Assembly (NCBI GenBank): GCA_023399375.1
Contig: JAEWPX010000166.1
Coordinates: 1 to 42,017 of the forward strand
Length of the DNA stretch: 42,017 bases
Direction of reading: 5' to 3'
From: Pseudomonadota bacterium
Lineage (GTDB): Bacteria > Desulfobacterota > Desulfovibrionia > Desulfovibrionales > Desulfovibrionaceae
A program made the translations under genes and the position numbers. This document shows, piece after piece, positions 7,593-17,971 of the stretch. The notes under the pieces are model-generated. The model was given only the letters and a program-made list of their open reading frames with translations. It made no database searches and had not been told where the DNA came from. Position 1 is the stretch's first letter, and each line of letters begins with the position of its first letter.

Positions 7593-7602
7593 GCCAACCT
7601 CC

Positions 7603-8886
7603 TTAGGATGTCCGGGGCGCGGCTTCGGCCGTTGCCCGGGGTTCGGTTGCGGCAAGCGCGCCGACGCCGAGGGCGCAGATCGCGCCGGCCAGGACCAGCG
7701 TCGCCGGCGCGCCGATGAAACTGGCGAGCGTTCCGGCGAAAAGCGAGCCAAAGGGAGCCATGCCGACCAGGGTGACGGCATAGAGCGCCATGATCCTGCC
7801 GCGCAAGTCGTCGGGGCTTCGCAGTTGCAGCAGCGTATTGGCGGCGGCGAAAAAAAGGATCAGGCAAAAGCCCAGGACCGACGCGAAGGCCAGCGAAAGC
7901 CAGAAGTTACGCGAAAGCCCGAAAGCGATCAGGGCCACGCCGAAGCCGACGCCGGCCAGGACGCGGATGCGCCCAAGCCCCCGGCTCTCGCGCCGCAGGG
8001 CCAGGGTCAAGGCGGCAACCACGCTGCCGACGCCCATGGCCGCCGTGATAAATCCCAGCCCCTGCGCGCCGTGGCCGAGGACCGCGTCCACCATCACGGG
8101 CAAAACGACCATGAACGAGGCCCCGAACAGGCTCGTCAGGCAAAGCCCGGACAGGATGCCGCGCATGGTCCTGTCTCCCCAGGCATGGCGCAGGGCCGCG
8201 GCGATGTGGGCGGCCATGGGCTCCTTGGGCGGGCGCGCGACGGCCGGGGGCAGACGCATGAGCAGCAGGCTCGCGATGACGGCCACGTAACTGACGCCGT
8301 TTAACAGAAAGCACATGCCCTCGCCCACCGCTGCCACGAGCAGCCCGGCGAGCGCCGGCCCGAGCACCCGGGCGCTGTTGAACATGGAGGAATTGAGCGC
8401 AATGGCGTTGTGCAGGTCCTCCTTGCCTACCATCTCCACGACGAAGGCTTGCCGGGTCGGCATGTCCACGGCGTTGACCACGCCAAGGAGCATGGCCAGC
8501 GCCCCGACGTACCAGACCGTGGCCGCGCCGGTCAGGGTCAGCGCGGCCAGGGCCAGGGCCTGCCCCATGGCCGCGACCTGGGTGACGACGAGCAGCCGTC
8601 GCTTGTCGCGGCGATCGGCGAGGCTGCCGCCCCAAAGCCCCAGCACGAAGACCGGCAGGTACGTGACGAACCCGACGGCCCCAAGCGCCATGGCCGAGCC
8701 CGTAAGCCTGTAGACCAGCCAGGAGACGGCCACGGACTGCATCCAGGTGCCGATGAGGGAGATGAACTGGCCGACGAAAAAAAGCCGGAAATTGCGATGC
8801 CGAAACGATCTGACAAGCAGGGCGAGCGACTGCCGCGAGCGCGGGCCGATACCCGCGCGCCACGCCCCGGTGGTGTGCTGCTCCAT
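7603..8886 (-). CDS. MFS transporter, EntS/MFS_3-type exporter
   Basis: A 427-residue membrane protein with twelve predicted segments. The N-terminal 'FRHRNFRLFFVGQFISLIGT' followed by 'SVAVSWLVYRLTGSAMALG', the loop 'LWGGSLADRRDKRRLLVVTQ' (motif A) and 'DMPTRQAFVVEMVGKEDL' are typical of the MFS_3/EntS group, which exports siderophores, drugs or other small molecules. It lies between a MarR regulator upstream and a ferredoxin-fused aldo/keto reductase downstream whose Shine-Dalgarno overlaps this gene's stop. The layout suggests an inducible efflux plus reductive detoxification unit for an aromatic or quinone-like compound; this is inference from MarR context. Ligand unknown. Confidence 0.88.
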   Translation of the reverse strand: MEQHTTGAWRAGIGPRSRQSLALLVRSFRHRNFRLFFVGQFISLIGTWMQSVAVSWLVYRLTGSAMALGAVGFVTYLPVFVLGLWGGSLADRRDKRRLLVVTQVAAMGQALALAALTLTGAATVWYVGALAMLLGVVNAVDMPTRQAFVVEMVGKEDLHNAIALNSSMFNSARVLGPALAGLLVAAVGEGMCFLLNGVSYVAVIASLLLMRLPPAVARPPKEPMAAHIAAALRHAWGDRTMRGILSGLCLTSLFGASFMVVLPVMVDAVLGHGAQGLGFITAAMGVGSVVAALTLALRRESRGLGRIRVLAGVGFGVALIAFGLSRNFWLSLAFASVLGFCLILFFAAANTLLQLRSPDDLRGRIMALYAVTLVGMAPFGSLFAGTLASFIGAPATLVLAGAICALGVGALAATEPRATAEAAPRTS

Positions 8887-8914
8887 GGAAAAACGTCATC
8901 CTTTGCCGGAGCGG

Positions 8915-8939
8915 CCGGTCGGGAAGAGTTCCCGGCCGG
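8915..8939 (-). other. Intercistronic hairpin between marR and the MFS gene
   Basis: An 11-bp stem CCGGTCGGGAA / TTCCCGGCCGG with a 3-nt loop and one G-T pair. No T tract follows on either strand. It lies in the 125-bp gap, about 30 nt upstream of the MFS start on the coding strand, so it could affect translation or set the 3' end of a short marR mRNA. Confidence 0.5.
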
Positions 8940-9011
8940 TCCGTCCCTTCTTGAAACAGGGAGCCTCACGGGCGCGGCGTCCCACTATACGCCCGGGCGT
9001 CGCCGCCGGCC

Positions 9012-9509
9012 TTACGCGCCGGCCGGTTGCGCCGCGGCCCCGGCAGCGATGCCGGCAACGCCGGCATCGGCCGCCGCACACGAAAACAGGCCGCGCAACA
9101 ACCCGAGCCCCATGGTGACCTTGGCCACCTCATCCGGCCCGAGCTGGGACAGTTTGGCCGTAAAGCCTGCCTTGACCGCCTCGCGGGCCTTCATGAGCAA
9201 GGCCATGCCCTCCTCGGTGAGGAAGAGCCGCACCCGGCGACGGTCCCCGGGATCGGGCTGGCGGTCGATCAGGTTGCGCACCGCCAGGGCATCCACCAGT
9301 TTGGACATGGAGGGCAGGGAGACGCCGATGTATTCCGCCAGATCGGTGAGGTTGGAGCCGGGGGAGTGTCGCAAGAAAGCCAGGCTGCGCAGTTCGGGGA
9401 CGCGCAGGTCCGCGCTCCGCTGGCTGCGCATGGTCCGCCGCAGGTCCTGCATGACCAGCGGCATCACGTCCAGGAGTTCGCGTGCGCAAGCATCCAGTGT
9501 GTCTGCCAT
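9012..9509 (-). CDS. MarR-family transcriptional regulator
   Basis: A 165-residue winged-helix regulator. The DNA-binding part is 'NLTDLAEYIGVSLPSMSKLV' with the wing 'RQPDPGDRRRVRLFLTEEG' (about residues 53-105), flanked by the N- and C-terminal dimerisation helices; the tail ends in an Ala/Pro-rich 'AAGAAAQPAGA'. MarR proteins usually repress their own operon and nearby efflux genes and release DNA on binding phenolic or oxidising compounds. A GAAGGGAA stretch lies before the ATG. It heads the minus-strand series marR-MFS-aldo/keto reductase, and its promoter region carries an AT-rich repeat that could be its own operator. Confidence 0.9.
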   Translation of the reverse strand: MADTLDACARELLDVMPLVMQDLRRTMRSQRSADLRVPELRSLAFLRHSPGSNLTDLAEYIGVSLPSMSKLVDALAVRNLIDRQPDPGDRRRVRLFLTEEGMALLMKAREAVKAGFTAKLSQLGPDEVAKVTMGLGLLRGLFSCAAADAGVAGIAAGAAAQPAGA

Positions 9510-9521
9510 GGCGGTTCCCTT

Positions 9522-9568
9522 CTAATAGTTAGTTAGAGAAAGTATAAGGCGCACGCCGGTCAGGTCAA
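9522..9568 (-). promoter_or_regulatory. marR promoter and candidate MarR operator
   Basis: Reading minus, TTGACC (9568-9563) and TATACT (9546-9541) are separated by 16 bp, a good sigma-70 promoter. The predicted start of transcription falls in CTAACTAACTATTAG (9536-9522), a repetitive AT-rich stretch out of keeping with the GC-rich surroundings and placed where a repressor would block RNA polymerase. Autoregulation is inferred from MarR family habit. Confidence 0.65.
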
Positions 9569-9579
9569 GACGCCCCCCT

Positions 9580-11490
9580 TTATTTCCTCGGCAACGCCGC
9601 CTCCATTTCCGGTGCCGGCGCAAGGCCTAGAGCCGTGCAGACCGTGGCGGCGAGCCGTGTTTGCGCCACGCCCTGTACGGGCGCGTCGAGGGGCAAATTG
9701 GAAAAAAGCGCGCCCGGCACGAACGCCGCGTCCACGCAATGGTCCCCGGACCACTTTTGCCGGTTGTCGGTGAACACCTCCCCGCATGCGCCGCCGATGG
9801 CCGAGGTCCAGGCCACGCGGTACGGCGGGCGCAGCCCCAGCACGAGGTCCGGCGCTTGTGTCAGGCGCGGCCCTTCGTAAAGCGTCGCCTTGTCGTGCAC
9901 GGCGGCGACGGCGGACGTGCCGGCGTCGTCGAGCGCAAGCAGGCGCGCGGCGATTTCCGCTCCAAGCTCCCGCGCCTCCCCGCCGTCCGCCACGATGCCC
10001 TGCGGTTCGCGGCCGGCGAGGTTCAGGTAGATGGAGCCGAAGCCCAGGGCGTAGGCCCAGGTGGCCGACCAGTCCACATGCTTGAAGAGTTCGCCGGCAT
10101 CGGCCGGGTCGTGCGGCTTGAGCTTCAGGTAGCCGGCTTGGGCCAGCCAGGCGTTGACGTTGACGGAACGCGTGTACGAGCAGAAGCCATGGTCGGAACA
10201 GACGAAAAGGGCCGTGTCGTCTCCGGCGGCATCCAGGACCGCGCCCACGGCCGCGTCCATGCGCGCCATGTGGTCCTCGATGACCGGCCCCAGGCGTTTG
10301 GCCGCGCCCGCGTCGTAAAGCGGATGCGACGGGTCGTGGAAGCGCCAGAAACAGTGCTGGATGCGGTCCGAGGTGTCGAACACCACCGCGAGCAGCCCCT
10401 CCTTGAAGCGCCCCAGTTCGTAGGCGAGCATGGCTTCCCGCTCCCGGGTCACGTCGTCGCAAAAGGACAGGAAGGCCTCGTCCGTGACCGCGCCGTCGGT
10501 GAGCCCCTTGGTCTCCTCGGGCATGCCGAGGGTGCTGTAAGGACCGCCCAGCGCCCGGGCCAGTTCCGCGGCATAACCGGCCGGGGCGGCGACGGGCAGG
10601 TTCGGGGATGTGGGATCGACCTGGATGGGGCCGCAGTAGAGGGAAAGCGGCTCGAGGCTTTGCAGGAACAGCCGCGTGATGCCCGTCACCACACGGCCGT
10701 CACCGCAGGCGAAACGCAGGCGCAGGTAGGGCGACCAGTCGCCGGGGGAGATGCCGCCCGTGACTTCCTCGCAGGCATAGTGGAGCCGCCCGTCGTAGCG
10801 CGTCAGTGCAAGGCGGCATACGGCCTGGGCGCGCTTGCCGGCGACCACGGCGACGGGGCCTTCCACGGCAAGGACGGCCCGGCCTTCGACGAAACGCACC
10901 GCCTCGACCTTGCCGCGCCCCCCGCTCGCGTCCGGGGCTTCCTCTTCGTAGCGGACGTAGTTGCCGAGGCGGCCTTTCACGTCCGGCGCGCCGAGCCCGG
11001 AGAGCACCTTCGCGCCGGGAAAGGCCGGCGGATAGGTCACGGGCCAACGCACGGCCGCAACCGGCAGGCCGGCGCGCACGGCGACGTCGAAAAAGGTGGT
11101 TGCGTCATAGGCCGGCGCGGGCGGGCCCAGGGGACCGGCCGCGCCGGGGCGTGTCAGGGAGAGCCGGGGCAGGTAGGAGCCCGGGTCGCGCACGATGAAG
11201 TCGTATACGCCATGCCGGCCGGGGTTGGCGCCGGTTGCCAGGCAGGTCCAGGCCACGGGGCTCTGGGCGGGGTTGGCGGTGTGCAGCGGCGTGAAGAGGC
11301 CGATAGCGGCCAGCCGGCTCAGGTGCGGCAGACGGCCCTTGGCCATCATTTCCCGGCACAGGCCCGGATCCAGGCCGTCGATGCCGAGCACGACGGCTTT
11401 GCGCAAGGATTTTCGAAGAGTCATGGAATACGCGGTCCATCGGGTTTGGGTGTCGCGAACACGGTTCTCATCGTGATCGGTGCTTAGCAT
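9580..11490 (-). CDS. Alkaline phosphatase superfamily (type I phosphodiesterase/nucleotide pyrophosphatase) protein
   Basis: A protein of about 636 residues. It carries the metal and nucleophile motifs of type I phosphodiesterases: 'AVVLGIDGLDPGLCREMM' (first Asp), 'SPVAWTCLATGANPGRHG' (threonine nucleophile region), 'VVFDTSDRIQHCFWRF' (Asp and His ligands) and 'ALFVCSDHGFCSYTR' (Asp-His). The C-terminal part has 'APDLVLGLRPPYR' and 'GDHCVDAAFVPGALF'. No signal peptide or membrane segment is evident, so it is probably cytoplasmic. The substrate is unknown; many relatives act on phosphate mono- or diesters. The start at 11490 is supported by CAGGAAA upstream; MTLRKSLRKA at 11424 is an alternative with a weaker site. 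It stands alone between marR and selC on the same strand. Confidence 0.85.
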   Translation of the reverse strand: MLSTDHDENRVRDTQTRWTAYSMTLRKSLRKAVVLGIDGLDPGLCREMMAKGRLPHLSRLAAIGLFTPLHTANPAQSPVAWTCLATGANPGRHGVYDFIVRDPGSYLPRLSLTRPGAAGPLGPPAPAYDATTFFDVAVRAGLPVAAVRWPVTYPPAFPGAKVLSGLGAPDVKGRLGNYVRYEEEAPDASGGRGKVEAVRFVEGRAVLAVEGPVAVVAGKRAQAVCRLALTRYDGRLHYACEEVTGGISPGDWSPYLRLRFACGDGRVVTGITRLFLQSLEPLSLYCGPIQVDPTSPNLPVAAPAGYAAELARALGGPYSTLGMPEETKGLTDGAVTDEAFLSFCDDVTREREAMLAYELGRFKEGLLAVVFDTSDRIQHCFWRFHDPSHPLYDAGAAKRLGPVIEDHMARMDAAVGAVLDAAGDDTALFVCSDHGFCSYTRSVNVNAWLAQAGYLKLKPHDPADAGELFKHVDWSATWAYALGFGSIYLNLAGREPQGIVADGGEARELGAEIAARLLALDDAGTSAVAAVHDKATLYEGPRLTQAPDLVLGLRPPYRVAWTSAIGGACGEVFTDNRQKWSGDHCVDAAFVPGALFSNLPLDAPVQGVAQTRLAATVCTALGLAPAPEMEAALPRK

Positions 11491-11709
11491 GAAAATGGTT
11501 TCCTGCCCAGGCCGGAGACCCTTTGGACGGGGCGCCGCCTCCAAACTTTGCCAATGGCAGGCAATGTCGGCAGGTTGTGGACATCTGGCTGGCGCGTAAC
11601 ACTGACGGAGGGGCGGGGGAACGCCTCATCGAGAAGTGGGACTATGGTGGGATCAAGTCGGCGAGGAGGTGTCAGCCTAATAGACGAGTATGACGAGAAA
11701 GTCCAATGA
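11491..11709. other. Gene-free stretch between selC and the phosphodiesterase gene
   Basis: 219 bp with no gene I can support. The plus strand has a ~50-codon open frame with residues such as VVDIWLARNTDGG, but it lacks a ribosome binding site and any recognised family. The 3' side of tRNA-Sec is a common integration point, so this could be a remnant; no integrase or duplicate of the tRNA end was seen. Confidence 0.4.
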
Positions 11710-11803
11710 TGGCGGAAGCGTATAGGAGTCGAACCTACCTGCGACCTCGCGACCGCACACTGGATTTGAAGTCCAGGCGCCACACCGGTGACGAAACGCT
11801 TCC
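11710..11803 (-). tRNA. selC: tRNA-Sec (anticodon UCA)
   Basis: A 94-nt tRNA on the minus strand with CCA encoded. The acceptor GGAAGCG (11803-11797) pairs with CGCTTCC (11720-11714), discriminator G. The anticodon stem CTGGA/TCCAG encloses loop CTTCAAA with anticodon TCA (11769-11767), which reads UGA. The long extended variable arm and the long acceptor/T stack with GGTTCGACTCC are the marks of selenocysteine tRNA. It shows that this organism makes selenoproteins; none is recognised within the window. Confidence 0.96.
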
Positions 11804-11903
11804 GTGCAAACACTGTTTCATAATTGGTTTTGGCACTCTGATCAAGCCGTTCGCGGCGCAGGGCGGCTCGCCGCGCGCCGCGACATCCAGGCGAGAATGA
11901 CGG

Positions 11904-11938
11904 GCCGCGCCGGAAACGGTGTCCGCTTCCGGCGCGGC
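11904..11938. other. Perfect 12-bp GC-rich inverted repeat downstream of the hemerythrin gene
   Basis: GCCGCGCCGGAA (11904-11915) and TTCCGGCGCGGC (11927-11938) form a perfect stem with an 11-nt loop. It lies between the 3' end of the hemerythrin gene and the 5' side of selC, both on minus. There is no T tract, so it is either a T-less terminator or a mRNA 3'-end stabiliser for the hemerythrin transcript. Confidence 0.5.
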
Positions 11939-12054
11939 GGCCTGATGGCGTGCGGCTCCTTCACTGCGGCGGCCGGGGGCGTGCCGGACGGCTTGCCAGG
12001 ATCGGAGCCTCCAACACAGGGAGGTGCATCATGTGCTCCCCTCACGCCATTATC

Positions 12055-12462
12055 TCAATGGATGCCGCAGTGGTTGAGAAACGGGGCGTACTTCTTGTCC
12101 GTGCCCTTGATGTGGTTGACGAGCCAGCTGGAAAGAAAACTCAAAATGTCCATGGACATGGCGCATTTTCCCTTGTTGCAGTCACTTTCAACCTGCACCA
12201 CCTTGACCACGAACTTGTCGTGCTCCGTCTTGTGCGCGGCGTAGTCGGGATAGTTGTTACCTTTCATGTAACGCTCTTCCAGCGCAAAGTGCGTGGCTGC
12301 ATATTCCTTCATCTCCTTGACGATGCGCATCAGCACATTTTCCGCCTTGCCCGATTTCATGGCGTCGTGCAGCTCGTTGACCATGTCCACGAGCTTGTGG
12401 TGTTGCGTGTCGATCTCGGCGATGTTCACAGAAAGGCGGTCACTCCATGCGAGAAGACTCAT
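12055..12462 (-). CDS. Bacteriohemerythrin
   Basis: A 135-residue single-domain hemerythrin. The diiron ligands are visible in order: 'DTQHHKLVDMVNELHD' (first His), 'THFALEERYM' (HxxxE), 'HKTEH' (HxxxH) and 'VNHIKGTDKKYAP' (HxxxxD). These proteins reversibly bind O2 and in anaerobes and microaerophiles are thought to scavenge, store or deliver oxygen. The ATG at 12462 has CAGGAGGTC upstream; the longer open frame reaching 12570 reads through the AT-rich promoter and is rejected. The gene is divergent from the lactate sensor kinase and shares a 304-bp intergenic region with it. Two cysteines (CNKGKC) lie in the loop before the last helix. Confidence 0.95.
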   Translation of the reverse strand: MSLLAWSDRLSVNIAEIDTQHHKLVDMVNELHDAMKSGKAENVLMRIVKEMKEYAATHFALEERYMKGNNYPDYAAHKTEHDKFVVKVVQVESDCNKGKCAMSMDILSFLSSWLVNHIKGTDKKYAPFLNHCGIH

Positions 12463-12766
12463 GACAGACCTCCTGGAATTTCGGCCGGCCGCGACCGCGG
12501 TCGACCAACGAAATAGGATTAATAAGAATAAATTTATCCTATATAAATTATCCCAGCAAGACCCGACCACGCCCCAATTCGTTAATATAGCAATAATAAT
12601 GATAATATTTTTTCAGAACCCTTAAAAAAAGCTCGCGGAGAGAGACGCGCTGTCCCTCTTTTCGCATGCGCCGCGACCTTCCCTTGACTTCCCAGGCGCT
12701 CGTGACGACATTGCCCGAAACAGTCTGCGCCCCTGTGCCGGACGCCACTTCTTGCCGCGAGCAACC
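12463..12766. promoter_or_regulatory. Divergent AT-rich control region between the hemerythrin and sensor-kinase genes
   Basis: No gene. The segment around 12505-12635 is strongly AT-rich against GC-rich flanks. Two candidate operators are visible: an imperfect dyad with arms AGGAT / ATCCT at 12515-12540, and AATAATGATAATATTTTTT at 12595-12613, which matches 14 of 19 positions of the classical Fur box. The perfect palindrome CGACCGCGGTCG (12492-12503) lies near the hemerythrin start. Promoters for both genes must lie here, but I cannot choose a single -35/-10 pair with confidence. Confidence 0.5.
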
Positions 12767-15700
12767 ATGCCCCGACGGATTCTCTCCTGCCTCCTCCTCC
12801 TGGCCGTTCTCTGGCCGGGATCGGCCATGGCCGAAAAAATCCGAAAGAACGTCCTCTATTTCAATTCCTACCAGAACGGCTACCAGTGGTCGGACGAAAT
12901 CCTGGCCGGCATCCGCGACGCGTTTTCCCATTCCGATTTCAACGTGGACCTACAGATCGAGTACATGGACTCGAAGAAGTACACCGAGCCGATCCTTCGC
13001 GGCATGCTCTATGCTTTCTACAAACTCAAATACCGTAACACGCGCTTCGAAGTCATCCTGGCCTCGGACAACTTCGCCTTCGACTTCCTGCGCGAATACC
13101 AGGACGAGCTTTTCCCGGGCACGCCCGTAGTCTTTTGCGGCGTCAACGATTTCCACCAGCAGTGGCTCTCGGGCCATCCCAATTTCACCGGCGTGCTTGA
13201 GGAACCCGACATCCGCGAGACCCTGGAACTGGCCCTGCGCTTCCATCCGGATCGCCACCGCCTGATCATCTTCGGCGACACCTCGGTCACGGGCGTTGCC
13301 ATCGGCAACCAGTTACGCGCCGTGGAACCCGCCTTCGCCGGCCGCCTGGCATTCGAATACCAGGACAACCTGAGTCTGCAGCAAATCCTCGACGCGGTGC
13401 ATGCCCTGCCCGCGGACGCCATGATCTTCCTGATCCCCTTCTACAAGGATACGCAAAAGGACGTCTATTCCGTCAACGAGGTACTCGCGGCCATACGGGC
13501 CAATTCCGACGTGCCCATCTACAGCGCCTGGCGCTTCATGCTCGGCCACGGCATCGTCGGCGGAAAAATGCACAGCGGGTTCGAGGAAGGCCGGCTCGTG
13601 GCCGAAATGGCCGACAAGCTCATGCACGGCGTGCCCCTGTCCGCCCTACCCGTGGTCACGCGCACCGACGACGCCTACGTCTTCGACTACAAGGAAATGC
13701 TGCGGCTCGGCATCACCACGGACAAGCTGCCCTCGAACTTCACGCTCATCAACGAGCCCTACCCCTTCTACCACGTCAACATCGCCGTTTTTTGGACGGT
13801 CATCATCAGCGTCATCATCCTCTGCTACGTCCTGGTCCTGCTCATGACGAACATCCTGCGTCGCCGCCGGGTGGAGGAAACCATCAAGGACCAGCTTTCC
13901 TTCATGGAGACGCTCGTCAACACCATCCCCCTCCCCCTTTATTTCAAGGACGGAACCGGGGCCTACAAGGGCTGCAATCCCGCTTTTCGCGCCTGGTGCG
14001 GCCTTGCCGGCGAATCCCCGCCCGCCGAGGCCTGCGCCGGCGTCGGCGACGCGCCGTTGTCGCGTTTTCTCGACGCCGGCGACAGCCTGCTTCTGCGCGA
14101 ACCCGGCGTGCGCGTGGGCGAAGCCTCCATCATGACCGCCGACGACGAACCTCGCGCAGTCATCCTGCACCGGGCCGTGTACGAAAGCGCCAAGGGCCAG
14201 ATCGCAGGTCTCGTCGGCGTGCTCTACGACATCTCCGAGCTGCGGCGCGCCTCGGAGCAGTTGCGCGAGGCCGAGGAAAAGTACCGCGGCATCTTCGAGA
14301 ATTCCGCTCTGGGCATCTTCCGCATGACCCCGGACGGCCAGGCCGTGGACGTCAACCCGGCTCTGCTCAACATGCTTGGCGTGCACGACCTGGCAGAACT
14401 TGCGGCGCGGCGCGGCGACCTCGTGGAAGTGCTCTTCTCCGGCGGCGAACGCTTCGAAACGCTGCTCGCCTCGGTCGAGGACGAGGAGGCGACCGTCAAG
14501 TTCGAAACCCGGTTCGTGCGCCCGGACGCCAGGATCATCACCGTCACCGTCAACATGCGTCTGGTGGCCGATCCGGGCGGCTACCTGGCCTATGTCGAAG
14601 GCGTGGTCGAGGACGTGACCATGCGCCATGAGGCCGAGCGCGCCTTGCGCGAATCCCAGGAGATGCTGCGCCTGGTTCTCGACAACATCCCCCAGCTCGT
14701 TTCCTGGAAGGACAAGGCGCTGCGCTACATCGGCGCAAACCGGGCATTCATCGAATTCTTCGGCTTTACCGACCTGGAGGATTTGCGGGGGCGCGACGAC
14801 TACGCGTTGCCGCTGCGGCGCGAGGACATGGACGCCGTGCGCGCCACGGACATCGACGTCATGCGCAACAACCGCACCGTGGCCGGCGAACTGGCCGCGC
14901 GCAACGTGCGCGGGGCCGACGTGCTGCTCGAGATCAAAAAAGTTCCCCTGCACGACGACAGGGGCGCGGTGGTCGGCGTGCTCTCCACCGCAGAGGACGT
15001 GACCCAAAAAGTGAGCCTCGAACGCCAGCTGCTCCAATCCCAGAAGATGGAGGCCATCGGCACCCTGGCAGGCGGCATCGCCCACGACTTCAACAACATT
15101 CTCACCTCGATCATCAATTCCGCGGAGCTCGCGCTGATGGACCTGCCGCCCGAAACGACCGTGGACGACGACCTACGCCGCGTGCTCAAGGCCGGCCTTC
15201 GCGGCAGCCGGCTCGTCAAGCAGATCCTTTCCTTCACCCGGCCGTCTCAGGCGGGTTTTGCGGCCATCAACGTGGTGGACGTGGTGAGCGAGGCCACGGG
15301 GCTGCTCAAGGCGTCCATGCCGCGCAACATCAAGATCGTGCTCGACCTGCCCGACCACCCCGTTACCTGCCGCGCCGACCCCACCCAACTGCACCAGATC
15401 GTCATGAACCTGTGCACCAACGCCTTCCAGGCCATGCGCGAGCCCGGCGGCATGCTGACGCTGACCCTGGCCGAGGATGACCTGAACGAGACCCTGGCCG
15501 GCCAGGTCGGCGTGCGTGCCGGCCGCCACGCGCGTATCTCCATCGTCGATACCGGCCCGGGCATCGCGCCGGAAATCCTGGACAAGATATTCGATCCCTT
15601 CTTCACCACCAAGCAGAAAGGCGAAGGCACGGGGCTCGGGCTTGCCGTGGTGCGCGGCATCACCAAAAGCCACCGCGGCGCGGTGCGCGTGGCCAGCCAG

Positions 15701-16173
15701 CCCGGGGCCGGCACGCGCTTCGACGTGTTCCTGCCGCTTCTGGCCGAAGGCGACGCGCCCACCCTGCCGCCTGTCGCGGCTCCCAACAAGGGACGTGACC
15801 GCATCCTCTTCGTCGAGGACGACGAGGACCAGCTGCTGACCATCCCCCGCGTGCTGGCCCAGCTCGGCCACGAGGTCGCGGCCTTCGGCGGGGGCGCGGC
15901 GGCGCTCGCGCGCCTGGCCGCCGACCCCGCCGCCTTCGATGTCTGCATCACCGACTTCGACATGCCCGACATCAACGGTCTGGAGCTGGCCGGCAAGATC
16001 GCCGCCCTGGCCCCGAGCCTGCCCGTCATTCTCGTCTCGGGCCGCCTGGGCGATATCGAGGATCGCGAAATGGCCGGCAACATCAAGAAAATCGTGCTCA
16101 AGCCCTACAACCAGGCGATCATCTCCGCGGCGATCCGCGAGGTGCTCGACGCCAAGCCCCAGACCAAAGCCGC

Positions 16174-16177
<4 letters not shown>
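12767..16177 (+). CDS. Hybrid sensor histidine kinase with periplasmic binding-protein-like sensor domain
   Basis: A 1136-residue membrane sensor. A signal peptide (1-22, ending 'PGSAMA') precedes a ~310-residue periplasmic domain of the ABC substrate-binding-like type ('NVLYFNSYQNGYQWSDEILA', 'VFCGVNDFHQQWLSG', 'GGKMHSGFEEGRLVAEMADK'). A membrane segment lies at about 339-363. Three PAS domains follow (about 378-490, 500-620, 625-745), then HisKA 'MEAIGTLAGGIAHDFNNILT' with phospho-acceptor His ~773, an HATPase domain ('IVDTGPGIAPEILDKIFDPF', 'GEGTGLGLAVVRG') and a C-terminal receiver domain with Asp ~1060 ('CITDFDMPDINGLE'). It overlaps the sigma-54 regulator by 4 nt. It is the likely sensor for the lactate operon, functionally like LurS of D. 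vulgaris; the ligand is unproven. The ATG at 12767 is preferred over an in-frame TTG at 12752. Confidence 0.92.
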
Positions 16178-17595
<1,418 letters not shown>

Positions 17596-17631
17596 ACGAA
17601 CTTGCCTCGTCTGCGTTTGCTCCGATGCATT

Positions 17632-17648
17632 GGACGCGTTTCGCGTCC
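17632..17648 (+). terminator. Possible weak terminator after the two-component genes
   Basis: GGACGCG-TTT-CGCGTCC is a perfect 7-bp hairpin 37 nt after the regulator's stop. The first T run (TTTTTT) comes only about 20 nt later, so it is not a canonical intrinsic terminator. Confidence 0.4.
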
Positions 17649-17784
17649 GCACCCTTCCGACTTTGCGTTTTTTGGAACAATCCGCATTTCATCCTTTTCC
17701 CCGTGCCATTCCTTGTCTGTTGTGGCATGACGGTTCAGGAATCCCGTTTCAGGTCGGATTGGCGCACCGGCTTGTCTGGTTTTT

Positions 17785-17897
17785 CGGATTGAAAAATTCC
17801 GTCTGAAAAAACAGACTGGAACAAAGTCACGGAATCACTTTACGAACCCTTATATTTCGCGGTATTAGCTCCTTCGCCGATATCCGAAAAATCGGAT
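17785..17897 (+). promoter_or_regulatory. Candidate upstream activating dyads for the sigma-54 activator
   Basis: Three AT-centred inverted repeats lie in the 460-bp gene-free region upstream of por: CGGATTGAAAAATTCCG (17785-17801), GTCTGAAAAAACAGAC (17801-17816, perfect 5-bp arms, 6-nt centre) and ATCCGAAAAATCGGAT (17882-17897, perfect 6-bp arms, AAAA centre). They sit about 75-190 bp before the -24 element, the normal range for NtrC-type enhancer sites. Their common plan, short GC-containing arms around an A tract, suggests related sites; binding is inferred. Confidence 0.6.
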
Positions 17898-17971
17898 GCC
17901 GCCCGCCGTTACAGCCAGGAGTGGGATTGCCTGAGCGACAACGCATCGAAGTTTTTCCGCCTTTTCACATG

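Noticed and set aside
11950..12516. A 188-codon plus-strand frame opposite the hemerythrin gene, with an ATG after GGGAGGTGCATC
   Set aside because: It lies antisense to a gene with all hemerythrin ligands and encodes a His/Val-rich sequence of no known family.
12595..12613. A definite Fur box
   Set aside because: Recorded only as a candidate: the region is so AT-rich that a 14/19 match can arise by chance, and the right half-site is poor.
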